Shown: positions 8,366 to 18,139 of the stretch, one piece after another
How the letters are laid out: every line of letters starts with the position of its first letter
Position numbering within the stretch: position 1 is the stretch's first letter
NCBI RefSeq assembly: GCF_002165255.2
Contig: NZ_CP028561.1
Span: 2,108,001-2,172,000, forward strand
Length of the DNA: 64,000 nt
Origin: Acinetobacter sp. WCHA45
Lineage (GTDB): Bacteria; Pseudomonadota; Gammaproteobacteria; Pseudomonadales; Moraxellaceae
Direction: 5' to 3'
Program-made: the position numbers and the translations under genes
The notes under the pieces: generated by a model
What the model was told of the DNA's origin: nothing
Database searches by the model: none
What the model saw: only the letters and a program-made list of their open reading frames with translations

Positions 8366-10201
8366 TTATTTATCACGGTTACGCTTACGTTCGTTTTCAG
8401 TTAAGTAACGTTTACGAATACGGATCGATTTTGGTGTTACTTCAACTAACTCATCATCTTCAATGAATTCAAGTGCTTGTTCAAGCGTATATTCAATTGC
8501 AGGCGTTAAAGTTAAAGCATCATCCGTACCAGACGCACGAACGTTGGTTAATTGTTTTGCTTTAGTTGGGTTAACAACCATATCGTCCGAACGCGAGTTA
8601 ATACCCACGATCATACCTTCATAAACTTCTAACTGAGGTTTAGCGAATAAACGACCACGGTCTTGTAAGCTGAATAATGCATAGCCCAAGCAAGTACCTT
8701 GAACCATAGAAATCAATACACCGTTTTGACGCTTCGCAACAGTACCTTGCTTAACAGGACCGTAGTGCGAGAAGCTTGATGTCATGATCCCTGTACCAGA
8801 AGTCATGGTTAAGAACTCAGAACGGAATCCAATTAAACCACGTGAAGGTACAGTTGCTTCAATACGGATACGACCTTTTCCGTCAACTTCCATATTGGTC
8901 ATTTCGCCTTTACGGTGACCCATTTGTTCCATTACTGAACCTTGATGTTGCTCTTCAACATCAAACGTTACGTTTTCGTATGGCTCTTGTCTTTCGCCAT
9001 CGACTTCTTTCATGATCACTTGTGGACGTGATACGCCCATTTCAAAGCCTTCACGGCGCATATTTTCAATCAATACTGAAAGGTGAAGTTCACCACGACC
9101 AGAAACTTTAAAGCGGTCTGGACTATCAGTATCTTCAACGCGTAATGCAACGTTGTGAATCAATTCACGATCAAGACGTTCACGAATATTACGTGAAGTT
9201 ACAAATTTACCTTCTTTACCAGCAAACGGTGAGTTGTTGACTTGGAATGTCATCGAAACCGTAGGTTCATCTACGGACAATGGTGGCAAAGCTTCTACAT
9301 TTTTTTGATCACAAATTGTGTCAGAAATATTGAGTGCATCAATACCAGTGATACAAACGATATCACCTGCTGATGCTTCTTCAACATCAATACGCTCTAA
9401 ACCGTGGTAACCCATGATTTTTAAGATACGACCGTTACGTGTATTGCCTTCTTTATCAATCACAGTCACAGGAGTATTCGTTTTTACACCACCACGCTGA
9501 ATACGACCAACACCGATAACACCAACGAAGCTGTTATAGTCAAGTGAAGAAATCTGCATTTGGAATGGACCATCAACATCAACTGCTGGTGGTTCAACGA
9601 TATCAACGATAGTTTGGAACAATGGTGTCATATCTTCCGCTAATTCTTCAGGAGAAGGACCAGCTACACCACGTAAACCAGAAGCGTAAACGATTGGGAA
9701 ATCTAACTGCTCATCAGTTGCACCCAAGTTATCAAACAAGTCAAATACTTGATCGATTACCCAGTCGCAACGTGCACTTGGCTTATCAACTTTGTTGATA
9801 ATTACGATTGGCTTCAAACCACGCGCGAACGCTTTTTGCGTTACAAAGCGAGTTTGTGGCATTGGACCTTCTTGAGAGTCAACAAGAAGCAATACACAGT
9901 CAACCATCGACATTACACGTTCAACTTCACCGCCGAAGTCCGCATGTCCTGGGGTGTCTACGATATTGATGCGGTAAGTTGTGTCAGTACGTTGATCTAA
10001 CCACGTAATTGACGTATTTTTTGCAAGAATAGTAATACCACGTTCACTTTCAAGCGCATTCGAGTCCATGACACGCTCAATCTCGCCTGCACGGTCACCT
10101 AAAGCACCAGATTGTTGAAGTAATTTATCGACAAGCGTGGTTTTACCGTGGTCGACGTGCGCAATAATTGCGATATTGCGGAGATTCTTAATATCAGACA
10201 T
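8366..10201 (-). CDS. typA: Ribosome-dependent GTPase TypA/BipA
   Basis: A 611-residue translational GTPase with G1 AHVDHGKTT (about 14-22), G3 DTPGHADF, G4 NKVDK, then EF-G-like domains II, III and V and the BipA-specific C-terminal domain ([27 protein letters not shown]). TypA binds the ribosome and supports 50S assembly and stress or low-temperature growth. Its length matches the family. The start ATG at 10201 has little Shine-Dalgarno sequence. A TATAAT is found on the minus strand at 10233-10238, with no good -35 box. Confidence 0.97.
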   Translation of the reverse strand: MSDIKNLRNIAIIAHVDHGKTTLVDKLLQQSGALGDRAGEIERVMDSNALESERGITILAKNTSITWLDQRTDTTYRINIVDTPGHADFGGEVERVMSMVDCVLLLVDSQEGPMPQTRFVTQKAFARGLKPIVIINKVDKPSARCDWVIDQVFDLFDNLGATDEQLDFPIVYASGLRGVAGPSPEELAEDMTPLFQTIVDIVEPPAVDVDGPFQMQISSLDYNSFVGVIGVGRIQRGGVKTNTPVTVIDKEGNTRNGRILKIMGYHGLERIDVEEASAGDIVCITGIDALNISDTICDQKNVEALPPLSVDEPTVSMTFQVNNSPFAGKEGKFVTSRNIRERLDRELIHNVALRVEDTDSPDRFKVSGRGELHLSVLIENMRREGFEMGVSRPQVIMKEVDGERQEPYENVTFDVEEQHQGSVMEQMGHRKGEMTNMEVDGKGRIRIEATVPSRGLIGFRSEFLTMTSGTGIMTSSFSHYGPVKQGTVAKRQNGVLISMVQGTCLGYALFSLQDRGRLFAKPQLEVYEGMIVGINSRSDDMVVNPTKAKQLTNVRASGTDDALTLTPAIEYTLEQALEFIEDDELVEVTPKSIRIRKRYLTENERKRNRDK

Positions 10202-10313
10202 AGAATTCGATACGCTTAAAATTTGAGGGCAGATTATATAGAAAAATCCTAAACTTTAGTAGTGACAGTTTGTTGACATGAAACTTTTTTTCGGACGAAC
10301 TGTTTCAGAATCG

Positions 10314-10342
10314 TTGGTAAAGTAGCCTAACTCTATTAGAAT
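10314..10342 (+). promoter_or_regulatory. Candidate sigma70 promoter for the NCS2 permease
   Basis: TTGGTA and TAGAAT separated by 17 bases, ending 35 bases before the permease ATG. Spacing is ideal; the -35 matches consensus at four of six positions. Confidence 0.5.
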
Positions 10343-10377
10343 ATTCCACTATTGCTTATCGCTTTTCTTATACTCCC

Positions 10378-11736
10378 ATGTCAAATTCTCAACCCGAACA
10401 GCCACTTGATCTCGTCTACGGACTCAATGATCGTCCAAAACCGTTCATCGCATTTTTAGCGGCTTTACAACATCTTTTAGCAATTTTAGTCCCGATTGTC
10501 ACTCCAGGATTATTAATTTGCTTAGCACTTGGTGTATCTCGTGAAGACACCAATATGATCCTGTCGATGTCTCTGATCATCTCAGGAATTGCAACCTTTT
10601 TACAGTGTAAAAAGGTCGGTCCTTTCGGTGCAGGACTATTGATTGTTCAAGGGACAAGTTTTAACTTTATTGGCCCAATTATTGGTATTGGTAGCGCCAT
10701 GGTTGCTGCAGGTACGCCTGTTGAGCAAGTGATGGCTGCTATTTTCGGTGTGGTAATTGCAGGTTCATTTATTGAAATGGGCGTGTCTCGGATTCTACCT
10801 TGGGTAAAACAATTAATTACCCCTTTAGTTACAGGTATCGTTGTTCTCTTAATTGGTTTGACACTGATTAAAGAAGGTCTGATTAGCATGGGAGGCGGTT
10901 ATATGGCCATGCAAGATCATACTTTTGCCAATACAGACAATCTGATCATGTCCTGTACAGTACTGGCGGTCATTATTTTATTGAATCGTGTTCAAATTAT
11001 TTGGGTAAAAAGTTCAGCAATTTTAATCGCATTAGTGATTGGTTACATTCTTGCAGGCTTTATGGGTCATTTAAACTTTTCCGTATTGCAAGATGCACCA
11101 TTAATTCAAATTCCTACCCCTATGCATTTTGGTCTAAGCTTCTCTTGGAGCTTGTTCATGCCAATGGCATTCATCTATCTCGTTACTTCACTTGAAGCCA
11201 TTGGCGATGTGACAGCGACAAGCAAAATCTCCAACCAACCTGTAGACGGCCCCATTTGGATGCAACGCATTAAAGGTGGTGTACTTGTGAATGGTGCCAA
11301 CTCATTTTTAGCAGGTATCTTCAACACCTTCCCAAGTTCAGTGTTTGCACAAAACAATGGCGTGATTCAACTCACTGGTGTGGCAAGTCGCTATGTCGGG
11401 ATCTGGATTGCGATCTTATTGATCATTTTAGGTCTCTTCCCTGCTGTAGCTGCCGTGATTCAAGCTGTTCCCCAAGCAGTGCTAGGTGGTGCGGTAATGG
11501 TGATGTTCGGTGCGGTGGCTGCATCTGGAATTAACATTCTTTCAAGTATTCATCTTGACCGCCGCGCTTTACTGATTATTGCGATTTCTCTTGCATTAGG
11601 TTTAGGTGTAGCACAAGTTCCACAAATCCTTGAACATCTTCCTGAATTATTCAAAAACATTTTCAGCTCAGGTGTTGCAACGGGTGGTATTGCAGCGTTG
11701 ATTTTAAATATTGTTTTACCTGAAACTCAAAAATAG
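10378..11736 (+). CDS. NCS2-family xanthine/uracil-type permease
   Basis: A 452-residue polytopic inner-membrane protein. The N-terminus (LDLVYGLNDRPKP, LAALQHLLAILVPIVTPGLLIC) and the NAT signature QNNGVIQLTGVASR (about 323-336) place it in the NCS2/NAT nucleobase:H+ symporters. The AALQH histidine in TM1 and the pattern of TM1 resemble XanP/UacT-like purine carriers, so xanthine or urate is more likely than uracil. No purine catabolism genes are adjacent. It is transcribed alone or with rsmC, which starts 62 bases later after a weak CCAGT/ACTGG hairpin. Confidence 0.85.
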   Translation: MSNSQPEQPLDLVYGLNDRPKPFIAFLAALQHLLAILVPIVTPGLLICLALGVSREDTNMILSMSLIISGIATFLQCKKVGPFGAGLLIVQGTSFNFIGPIIGIGSAMVAAGTPVEQVMAAIFGVVIAGSFIEMGVSRILPWVKQLITPLVTGIVVLLIGLTLIKEGLISMGGGYMAMQDHTFANTDNLIMSCTVLAVIILLNRVQIIWVKSSAILIALVIGYILAGFMGHLNFSVLQDAPLIQIPTPMHFGLSFSWSLFMPMAFIYLVTSLEAIGDVTATSKISNQPVDGPIWMQRIKGGVLVNGANSFLAGIFNTFPSSVFAQNNGVIQLTGVASRYVGIWIAILLIILGLFPAVAAVIQAVPQAVLGGAVMVMFGAVAASGINILSSIHLDRRALLIIAISLALGLGVAQVPQILEHLPELFKNIFSSGVATGGIAALILNIVLPETQK

Positions 11737-11798
11737 TCTTTTAACCATCGTAATTGTCCAGTTTCACCACTGGGCTTTGTTTTTGATGAGAGATCAAA

Positions 11799-12815
11799 AT
11801 GGATCCACGTAGTGAAGTCGTTATACGACAACAAGATTATTTAAATGGGCAAATCTTACTGATTAATGCGCCCAATGATCAACTCGCCAAAAATTTACCT
11901 CACCAAGTACAAGCCTCTGTCTGGACTTGGAATTATGCTGATCATCAAGGTTTTCAAAGCACTGGTATAAATTCATATTTCTCAGTTGAGTTTCCACAAG
12001 CAAGTTTTGATCAGGTTGTTATTTTCGTTCCAAAATCTAAAGAGTTATTGAATTATATTCTTCATGTCGTGGTTAGCCAGTTAACACTCGGTCAAAGCGT
12101 ATTTCTAGTGGGTGAAAAAAAAGGCGGTGTTGAACGTGCTGCAAAACAACTCCTGCAATATGGTAAAGCCTTTAAAATTGATAGTGCACGCCACTGTCAA
12201 TTTTGGCACATGAAAATTGAAAAGAGAGAAATACACAAACCACTTGACCATTGGTTAAAAAACTATATTGTGCAAGTCAATCAAGAACAGCTCGAAATCT
12301 GTGCTTTACCGGGTGTATTTAGTCAAGACCATTTAGATGTTGGAACAGCCGTATTACTCCCTTACCTGAGCCAAGTAAAATCAGGTAAGATTGCCGACTT
12401 TGGTTGCGGTGCTGGAATTATTAGTGCTTATTTAGCCAAAATAAATCCAAACCAGCACATTTTTGCACTTGATGTTGATGCATTTGCATTACGGTCTACT
12501 GAGTTCACTTTTCAAAAAAATGATCTGAACTTATCACAGCTACATCTACAGCCTGTCACAAGTTTTGTTGATGCGCCTAAAGATCTAGATGCCATCGTAA
12601 GTAATCCACCTTTTCATCAAGGCATTCATACCAATTACGATGCAAGTGAAGAGCTCTGCCAATTGGCGAAAAAGCATCTGAAAAATTCAGGTGAACTTTG
12701 GATAGTGGCGAATCGTTTTCTAAACTATCCACCTCTGATAGAGCAGAGCTTTGGTCAATGTCTTGTGAAGGCAGATCAACAGGGATTCAAAGTGTTATAT
12801 GCCTGTGCGAAATAA
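11799..12815 (+). CDS. rsmC: 16S rRNA G1207 methyltransferase RsmC
   Basis: A 338-residue protein with a divergent N-terminal pseudo-methyltransferase domain and a C-terminal Rossmann domain holding SAM motif I ([17 protein letters not shown], about 195-212) and the NPPF catalytic motif (SNPPFHQG near 270) typical of RsmC/RsmD-type guanine-N2 methylases. It methylates G1207 of 16S rRNA in the assembled 30S subunit. It is followed 18 bases later by an amino acid permease, so the two are probably cotranscribed although functionally unrelated. Confidence 0.92.
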   Translation: MDPRSEVVIRQQDYLNGQILLINAPNDQLAKNLPHQVQASVWTWNYADHQGFQSTGINSYFSVEFPQASFDQVVIFVPKSKELLNYILHVVVSQLTLGQSVFLVGEKKGGVERAAKQLLQYGKAFKIDSARHCQFWHMKIEKREIHKPLDHWLKNYIVQVNQEQLEICALPGVFSQDHLDVGTAVLLPYLSQVKSGKIADFGCGAGIISAYLAKINPNQHIFALDVDAFALRSTEFTFQKNDLNLSQLHLQPVTSFVDAPKDLDAIVSNPPFHQGIHTNYDASEELCQLAKKHLKNSGELWIVANRFLNYPPLIEQSFGQCLVKADQQGFKVLYACAK

Positions 12816-12833
12816 ACAGTTTAAGGAATTTTT

Positions 12834-14291
12834 ATGAGCGATACATCTGCTCCTCAACACCTTCAGCGTCAGCTCGGAGCACGCCACCTGAATATGATTG
12901 CCATTGGCGGATCGATTGGTACAGGCTTATTCCTTGCTTCAGGCTCTACGATCGCTACCGCAGGTCCTGGCGGTGCGTTACTCGCTTATGCACTTATTGG
13001 AATCATGATTTATTTCTTGATGACTAGTTTAGGCGAGCTTGCAACTCATAACCCAAGTTCTGGTGCTTTCTTCACCTATGGTAGTCGCTATGTAGAAGAA
13101 GGTTTTGGTTTTGCTTTAGGATGGAACTATTGGTACAACTGGGCGATTACAGTCGCATTTGAATTAGTAGCCGTCCAATTCATCATGAAATTTTGGTTTC
13201 CAGAAATTTCTGGCTTCTATTGGAGTGCTGTATTTTTGGCTGTGATCTTTGCAATCAATGCAATGACGGTCAAAGGCTTTGGTGAAAGTGAATTCTGGTT
13301 TTCAATGATTAAAGTTATTGCCATTATTGTATTTATCATCATCGGTATCGCAATGATTGCAAAAATTATGCTGACTCCAAATGTTTCTGCATTTAGCAAC
13401 TGGACTAAAGGTGACGCGCCATTCGTTGGTGGATTACAAGCACTGGTTGGTGTTGCAATGATCGCAGGGTTCTCATTTCAAGGTACTGAAATGGTCGGTG
13501 TAGCTGCTGGTGAATCAAAAGATCCTAAGAAAACGATTCCTTTGGCGATCAAACAGATTTTTTGGCGAATTCTACTTTTCTATATTTTGTGTATTTTCAT
13601 CATTGGTACACTGGTCAGCTACGATAATCCTTTGTTACTGCATGCCGCAGAAAGTGAAAATATTGCACTTTCTCCATTTACTCTTCTCTATGAAAAAGCA
13701 GGATTCGCATTTGCTGCAAGCTTAATGAATGCAGTTATTCTGAGTGCAATTTTATCTGCGGGTAACTCTGGAATGTACTCTTCTACCCGTATGCTATTTG
13801 ATATGGCTAAAGAAGGTCGTGCGCCAAAGTGGTTCTCCAAATTAGATACACGTGGCGTTCCAATGAATGCACTGTATGCAACTACAGCAGTTGCAGCATT
13901 ATGTTTCCTAACGACATTTATCGGTGAGCAACAAGTTTTTAACTGGTTACTTAATATGTCTGGGATGTGTGGATTTATCGTCTGGCTAGGCATAGCAATA
14001 TCACATTATCGTTTCCGCAAAGGCTATTTAGCTCAAGGTCATAAGTTAGAAGACCTCGCTTATCGTGCAAAATTCTTTCCATTTGCACCGTGGTTTGCAT
14101 TTATTCTCTGTTCCATCATTATTTTAGGTCAGAACTATCAAGCCCTGATTGGTGGAAAAATTGACTGGTTAGGACTACTTTCAACCTATATCAGTATTCC
14201 GCTATTTCTTGCAATTTGGTTAGGGTATAAGTGGAAACACAAGACCAAACTCATTGCTTACAAAGAGATGAATGTGAAAGAAGGTGAATAA
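12834..14291 (+). CDS. APC-family amino acid permease, LysP-like
   Basis: A 485-residue transporter with about 12 membrane helices. The N-terminal LGARHLNMIAIGGSIGTGLFLASG is the TM1 signature of the amino acid-polyamine-organocation superfamily, and GPGGALLAYALIG, SSGAFFTYGSRYV and SFQGTEMVGVAAGES are shared with lysine, aromatic and GABA permeases of the YAT group. LysP is the closest resemblance, but the substrate cannot be fixed by eye. AAGGA precedes the ATG. It is coupled to rsmC by an 18-base gap. Confidence 0.85.
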   Translation: MSDTSAPQHLQRQLGARHLNMIAIGGSIGTGLFLASGSTIATAGPGGALLAYALIGIMIYFLMTSLGELATHNPSSGAFFTYGSRYVEEGFGFALGWNYWYNWAITVAFELVAVQFIMKFWFPEISGFYWSAVFLAVIFAINAMTVKGFGESEFWFSMIKVIAIIVFIIIGIAMIAKIMLTPNVSAFSNWTKGDAPFVGGLQALVGVAMIAGFSFQGTEMVGVAAGESKDPKKTIPLAIKQIFWRILLFYILCIFIIGTLVSYDNPLLLHAAESENIALSPFTLLYEKAGFAFAASLMNAVILSAILSAGNSGMYSSTRMLFDMAKEGRAPKWFSKLDTRGVPMNALYATTAVAALCFLTTFIGEQQVFNWLLNMSGMCGFIVWLGIAISHYRFRKGYLAQGHKLEDLAYRAKFFPFAPWFAFILCSIIILGQNYQALIGGKIDWLGLLSTYISIPLFLAIWLGYKWKHKTKLIAYKEMNVKEGE

Positions 14292-14307
14292 TAAATCTTA
14301 ATTTCAC

Positions 14308-14335
14308 TTGACCCTTTGAGAAATACGAGTAAAAT
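14308..14335 (+). promoter_or_regulatory. Candidate sigma70 promoter of the rtcB leader
   Basis: TTGACC and TAAAAT with a 16-base spacer. Initiation would fall near 14342, giving an untranslated leader of about 200 bases before rtcB. Confidence 0.65.
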
Positions 14336-14378
14336 TCACGCTCATATTTTCATCGGCAATTTTTATAGGAGGACACAC

Positions 14379-14408
14379 ATGCCATTACTACAAAGGAAAA
14401 CACTTTAA
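14379..14408 (+). CDS. Nine-residue leader peptide upstream of rtcB
   Basis: A minimal ORF, MPLLQRKTL followed by TAA, preceded by AGGAGG six bases before the ATG, the strongest ribosome site in this part of the window. It lies between the candidate promoter and a series of hairpins ahead of rtcB, as in classical attenuation leaders. The codons (CCA TTA CTA CAA AGG AAA ACA CTT) include the rare Arg codon AGG and three Leu codons but no run of one amino acid. Translation is inferred only from the ribosome site. Confidence 0.5.
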   Translation: MPLLQRKTL

Positions 14409-14430
14409 GATTTGGCACTGTGTCGTCTCA

Positions 14431-14515
14431 CGGACAAGTGACAAATCAAATGATCACTTGTCCGAATGCTCTTCTAAACCTAGCATTCGCTAGGTTTTTT
14501 TATGCCTATTCGGAC
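14431..14515 (+). promoter_or_regulatory. Attenuator-like leader RNA of rtcB with competing hairpins
   Basis: Four helices overlap. Helix A pairs 14431-14441 (CGGACAAGTGA) with 14454-14464. Helix B pairs GAATGCT (14464-14470) with AGCATTC (14482-14488). Helix C pairs AACCTAG (14477-14483) with CTAGGTT (14490-14496) and is followed by seven T, an intrinsic terminator. Helix D pairs GTCCGAAT (14460-14467) with ATTCGGAC (14508-14515). B excludes C, and D excludes A and B. This is the layout of a transcription-attenuation switch; the signal is unknown. Confidence 0.6.
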
Positions 14516-14542
14516 AGAAATTTCGCTAATCGAGAAATAAAA

Positions 14543-15748
14543 ATGGGCATACAAAAAATACTCAATGCTGAAGCTCAATACGGTGTACCTGTGAAGATAT
14601 TCACTAACGATATTGATAATGAGAGCATTGAACAACTGAAGAAAATGGCACAACTGCAATTTGTTTATTCTCATATTGCAGTCATGCCCGATGTACATGT
14701 TGGTAAAGGTGCGACAGTCGGAAGTGTTATACCAACTAAACATGCAATTATACCCGCAGCTGTGGGCGTAGATATTGGCTGTGGTATGAATGCGATTCGA
14801 CTCAATTTAAAAGCTTCACAACTTCCTGATAATCTTTCGTCATTGCGTAATGCAATCGAACGAAAAGTTCCCGTAGGATTTGAGTTACATAAACAAGTGA
14901 AAGCGAAAGCATCTAGCATTATTCCGTTAGAAAAACGCTTACAACCAATCGTAAAAAAACATCCTGGTTTAATCAGAATGCTCAGAAATTTTGATTTAAC
15001 TTGGCAAAAACAACTTGGAACTTTAGGTGGTGGTAACCATTTTATTGAACTCTGCTTAGACGAAAATCAAGATGTTTGGGTCATGTTACATTCTGGCAGT
15101 CGTGGATTAGGTAATGTGATCGGCACGTATTTTATTGAACTGGCGAAGAAAGAAGCTCAACATCGCTTTGGTCATGTTCCTGATAAAGATTTAAGTTATT
15201 TCGCAGAAGGATCATGCAGTTTTAATGATTATGTTGAAGCCGTTGAATGGGCTCAAGAATATGCTTTTGAAAATCGTCGTGAAATGATGCGTCTGATTTT
15301 AGAGGCAATCCGCCCACTGCTACCACCTTTTCAAATGACCAAAGAAGCGATTAATTGCCACCATAATTACGTCAGTCAAGAAACTCATTTTGGTGAGCAT
15401 CTCTTAATCACACGTAAGGGGGCAATTCGAGCGGGCCAAGATGAATTAGGCATCATTCCTGGTTCTATGGGGGCTCGCTCTTATATTGTGAAAGGCAAAG
15501 CGAATCCTGATTCATTTTGCTCATGTTCACATGGCGCAGGACGAAAAATAAGCCGTAGTAAAGCCAAATTACTTTTTGGTCAAGAGGATTTGATTCAACA
15601 GACCCAAGGTATTGAATGTCGTAAAGACAGTGGTGTAATTGACGAAATACCAAGTGCATATAAAGATATCGATCAAGTCATGGCAAACCAATCAGATTTA
15701 ATCGAAATCGTGCACACCCTTAAACAAGTTCTATGTATAAAAGGTTAA
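14543..15748 (+). CDS. rtcB: RNA ligase RtcB
   Basis: A 401-residue RtcB-family ligase. Metal and GMP-binding motifs are visible: MPDVHVGKGATVGSVIP, GVDIGCGMNAIRL with the Mn-binding cysteine, GTLGGGNHFIEL, HSGSRGLG, CHHNYV, RKGAIRA and the C-terminal SHGAGR region carrying the histidine to be guanylylated. It joins RNA 2',3'-cyclic phosphate or 3'-phosphate ends to 5'-OH ends, in RNA repair. The ATG at 14543 gives a normal N-terminus; the open frame upstream runs through the terminator hairpin. No rtcA, rtcR or prfH is adjacent, unlike many rtcB loci. Confidence 0.93.
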   Translation: MGIQKILNAEAQYGVPVKIFTNDIDNESIEQLKKMAQLQFVYSHIAVMPDVHVGKGATVGSVIPTKHAIIPAAVGVDIGCGMNAIRLNLKASQLPDNLSSLRNAIERKVPVGFELHKQVKAKASSIIPLEKRLQPIVKKHPGLIRMLRNFDLTWQKQLGTLGGGNHFIELCLDENQDVWVMLHSGSRGLGNVIGTYFIELAKKEAQHRFGHVPDKDLSYFAEGSCSFNDYVEAVEWAQEYAFENRREMMRLILEAIRPLLPPFQMTKEAINCHHNYVSQETHFGEHLLITRKGAIRAGQDELGIIPGSMGARSYIVKGKANPDSFCSCSHGAGRKISRSKAKLLFGQEDLIQQTQGIECRKDSGVIDEIPSAYKDIDQVMANQSDLIEIVHTLKQVLCIKG

Positions 15749-15752
15749 ATAG

Positions 15753-15911
15753 ATGAAACTTAAAGCAATGCCTAAAATCAAAGTTCGTAATCCTGTTGCG
15801 CTCTCCCCTTTACTACAAAAAGGAGGGATCCATGAAACAGAAAAACCTAGAGCTCAGCACCGTCGAGAAAGACAAAACACCAAACAACAGCTCAGAAAAG
15901 AAGTTTGGTAA
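15753..15911 (+). CDS. Small basic protein coupled to rtcB
   Basis: A 52-residue highly basic ORF that starts four bases after the rtcB stop. It reads MKLKAMPKIKVRNPVALSP followed by LLQKGGIHE and an Arg/Gln/Lys-rich tail ending EVW. The RNPVALSPLL-x-KGG-x-H pattern recalls small uncharacterised basic proteins found in many proteobacteria. The tight spacing suggests translational coupling to rtcB. There is no known function; the charge suits nucleic acid or ribosome binding, which is inference. Confidence 0.6.
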   Translation: MKLKAMPKIKVRNPVALSPLLQKGGIHETEKPRAQHRRERQNTKQQLRKEVW

Positions 15912-15918
15912 ATTCTAG
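15832..15918 (+). CDS. Overlapping 28-residue ORF with strong ribosome site
   Basis: In another frame inside the preceding small gene, an ATG at 15832 follows AGGAGG by five bases and opens MKQKNLELSTVEKDK to a TAG at 15916. The AGGAGG is also the Lys-Gly-Gly codons of the larger frame, so it may be coincidental. Reported as a possibility only. Confidence 0.2.
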   Translation: MKQKNLELSTVEKDKTPNNSSEKKFGKF

Positions 15919-16007
15919 AAAATATTAATCAAACACATCAGTCAAATTATTTTGTAGGAGTAATTAAAATGTTTATATATTCAAATCACTTGTATGCAAA
16001 CCCATAT

Positions 16008-16037
16008 AAAAAAGCGACCCATCAGAGTCGCTTTTTT
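16008..16037 (-). terminator. Terminator of ompA
   Basis: Stem AAAAAAGCGAC / GTCGCTTTTTT with an eight-base loop and T-run on the minus strand, 20 bases past the ompA stop. It can also stop plus-strand transcription from rtcB. Confidence 0.9.
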
Positions 16038-16057
16038 ATTCAGTTCAAAAACTCAAA

Positions 16058-17128
16058 TTATTGAGCTTGTTGACCTGGCTGTGCAAGAACAGTACGGCTA
16101 CCAGTGATCGCAGCGAATACGCGACGGTTCATGGCACGACCTTCTTTAGTCTTGTTGTCAGCAATCGGTTGATCCCAAGCAAAGCCTTGAGTCGTCAAGC
16201 GAGATTCGTTAACGTTATATTCGTTAACAAGCGCTGATTTAACAGAGTTAGCACGAGCTAAAGATAAACGTTCGTTTAACTTACGTGGACCAGTGTTATC
16301 AGTGTGACCTTCAATACGTGCAGTCGCATTCGGGTATTCAGCTAATTTCTCAGCTACTTTCGCGATTTCAGACTTGTATTGTGGCTTGATGTCAGACTTG
16401 TTCGTATCAAAGAATACACGAAGTTCCATGTTAAGGTCTTCAGTCAATTCTTGTGGCTGCGGCTGTGGCTGTGGTTGAACTGGTACTGGTTCAACTGGAG
16501 CAACTTCTACTACTGGGGCAGCTGGCTTCAAGTGACCGCCAAGAACTACGTTTAAACCAGCAAGAGCTGTGTAGTTCCAGAAGTCTTCATCGATATTATA
16601 AGTACCACGAGCTTCTGTACGAAGAGATAAAGCATCATTTAAGCGCCAGAAAGCACCAAAACCAGCATTACCTAAAGTACCTTCTTCTTTCAAACCACGA
16701 CCAACACGACCCAATTGAGCTTCGTTAGCATCAGTGAAAGAATATTTATAATGACCAGCACCTAATAATACGTATGGCTTGATTTTGCTATCGTAGTTTT
16801 TAGTGATTAGATCAGAAGTAACATAGAAGTTACCGTTGATTTGTTGTTGCTTGTATTCACCATTCGGTGCTGCACTAGTAACGTCACCTTTAACTTGGTT
16901 GTATTCAGTTTCAAAACCCAACCAAGGTGTTAATTCAACACCAAGAGCTGCACCAACGAATAAATCGTCCTGTAACTCACCAGCATTTGTTAAGTTTTCA
17001 GTGCTGTTGTTGTGCTTAGAATCTTGGAATGTGTAACCAAGCATTAATGGAGTTACTGTTACACCCGCATTAGCAGCAGCTAAAGGAGCAGCAACAAGCA
17101 TAGCAAGTGCAATACGACTCAATTTCAT
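16058..17128 (-). CDS. ompA: Outer membrane protein OmpA
   Basis: A 356-residue outer-membrane protein: a signal peptide ending AAANA, an eight-strand beta-barrel (about 22-200), a Pro/Gln/Val-rich hinge ([15 protein letters not shown]), and a C-terminal OmpA domain ([38 protein letters not shown]) with the conserved Asp and Arg that bind diaminopimelate in peptidoglycan. It closely resembles the major Acinetobacter porin OmpA (Omp38), which anchors the outer membrane and acts as a slow porin. GGAGG precedes the ATG. It is monocistronic. Confidence 0.97.
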   Translation of the reverse strand: MKLSRIALAMLVAAPLAAANAGVTVTPLMLGYTFQDSKHNNSTENLTNAGELQDDLFVGAALGVELTPWLGFETEYNQVKGDVTSAAPNGEYKQQQINGNFYVTSDLITKNYDSKIKPYVLLGAGHYKYSFTDANEAQLGRVGRGLKEEGTLGNAGFGAFWRLNDALSLRTEARGTYNIDEDFWNYTALAGLNVVLGGHLKPAAPVVEVAPVEPVPVQPQPQPQPQELTEDLNMELRVFFDTNKSDIKPQYKSEIAKVAEKLAEYPNATARIEGHTDNTGPRKLNERLSLARANSVKSALVNEYNVNESRLTTQGFAWDQPIADNKTKEGRAMNRRVFAAITGSRTVLAQPGQQAQ

Positions 17129-17515
17129 GGATATCCTCCAGAGATAACAATTGTTTGTTGTTCAAGCTTAGCCTATGAGTTTTGGCCCCATAAACACAGA
17201 AGTGTTCACAGTATTATTTTTAAGCTATTCACTTCACTTTGAATCATACAAACACTTGATGAATTTTCCAAGTGCTTGATAACTTTAACCTCGTAAATTA
17301 TTGACAAAATTTCTTACAATTTCCGTTGTAGTTCAGTAAATTTTCAATTCAACTCTAAAGCTCGAATAGCTTATTGTTCGCTTTCTTCAATTTTAGCAGT
17401 ATTTGCTTGATGAAGTAATGGTTAGTTTTCTAATACTAAACTTAATTTAATAAATACAGTAATTACTTAACACTTTGTTAATAAAAAAATTACAAAATTA
17501 TCAAAAGGTAAAAAA
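17129..17515. other. Divergent intergenic region between ompA and the prepilin gene
   Basis: About 390 AT-rich bases with no open reading frame of note. It must hold the promoters of ompA (leftward) and of the FimT-like gene (rightward), but I could not pick convincing -35/-10 pairs. The only clear elements are the ompA ribosome site GGAGG next to the ATG and AAAGG before the prepilin start. Confidence 0.6.
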
Positions 17516-18028
17516 ATGTTAAAAGTTAGAGGATTCACTCTGAGTGAATTAATGGTCACACTTGCTATTTGTGCGATTCTAGCATGCCTCAGTTTACCTT
17601 ATTTGAATCAATTATTGATTTCAAATGAAGTAAATCATATGAAAAGAACACTCACAATTTACATACAAAAATCCAAATCTGACGCACAGATTCATCATAA
17701 AAATGTGACTTTATGCGCAAGTAAAGACTTAACTAGCTGCGATTCAGATTGGAACAGTGGACTAATCGGATTCCTTGATTTAAATGCTAACCGGCAACGT
17801 GATTCAAATGATCCTTTATTGTATTCCACAGCATTTCATTATAAGTATGGAAAATTAGATTGGAGAGGTACATTAAGAATAAATTCACTTACTTTCCAAG
17901 GTGATACAGGGCTACCAAGAGGCTCAAATGGAAGTTTCTTTTATTGTATGAATGATTCTAATCATCATACTCAATTAATTCTCAGCAATATGGGGCACAT
18001 ACGTAGTAAAGAAATTACCACGTGTTAA
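17516..18028 (+). CDS. fimT: FimT/GspH-like minor type IV prepilin
   Basis: A 170-residue protein with a type III prepilin leader: RGFTLSELMV (residues 5-14), cleavage by PilD between Gly6 and Phe7 and Glu at position 5 of the mature protein, then a hydrophobic helix. The C-terminal domain carries LCASKDLTSC, DWNSGLIGF and a final Cys, as in FimT/FimU/GspH pseudopilins that prime pilus assembly or bind DNA in transformation. No other pilus gene is adjacent, an orphan arrangement common for fimT in Acinetobacter. Confidence 0.85.
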   Translation: MLKVRGFTLSELMVTLAICAILACLSLPYLNQLLISNEVNHMKRTLTIYIQKSKSDAQIHHKNVTLCASKDLTSCDSDWNSGLIGFLDLNANRQRDSNDPLLYSTAFHYKYGKLDWRGTLRINSLTFQGDTGLPRGSNGSFFYCMNDSNHHTQLILSNMGHIRSKEITTC

Positions 18029-18139
18029 AAACTCTTCAGTCTAGCCTAAACGACGTAAAATACTTTATTCGCATGCTTTTTTTAATATACTGCATAGGTT
18101 TTGAACATTCTCTGCAAATTATAAGTCTGGAGACACACA

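Noticed and set aside
9749..10000. Plus-strand frame inside typA
   Set aside because: Antisense shadow of the highly conserved GTPase domain of typA.
14431..14515. tRNA-like or CRISPR-like structure
   Set aside because: No cloverleaf, CCA end or spaced repeats; the pairing is that of competing hairpins.
14420..14542. N-terminal extension of RtcB by 41 codons
   Set aside because: The extension runs through the terminator hairpin, lacks family similarity and has no ribosome site; the ATG at 14543 gives the standard N-terminus.
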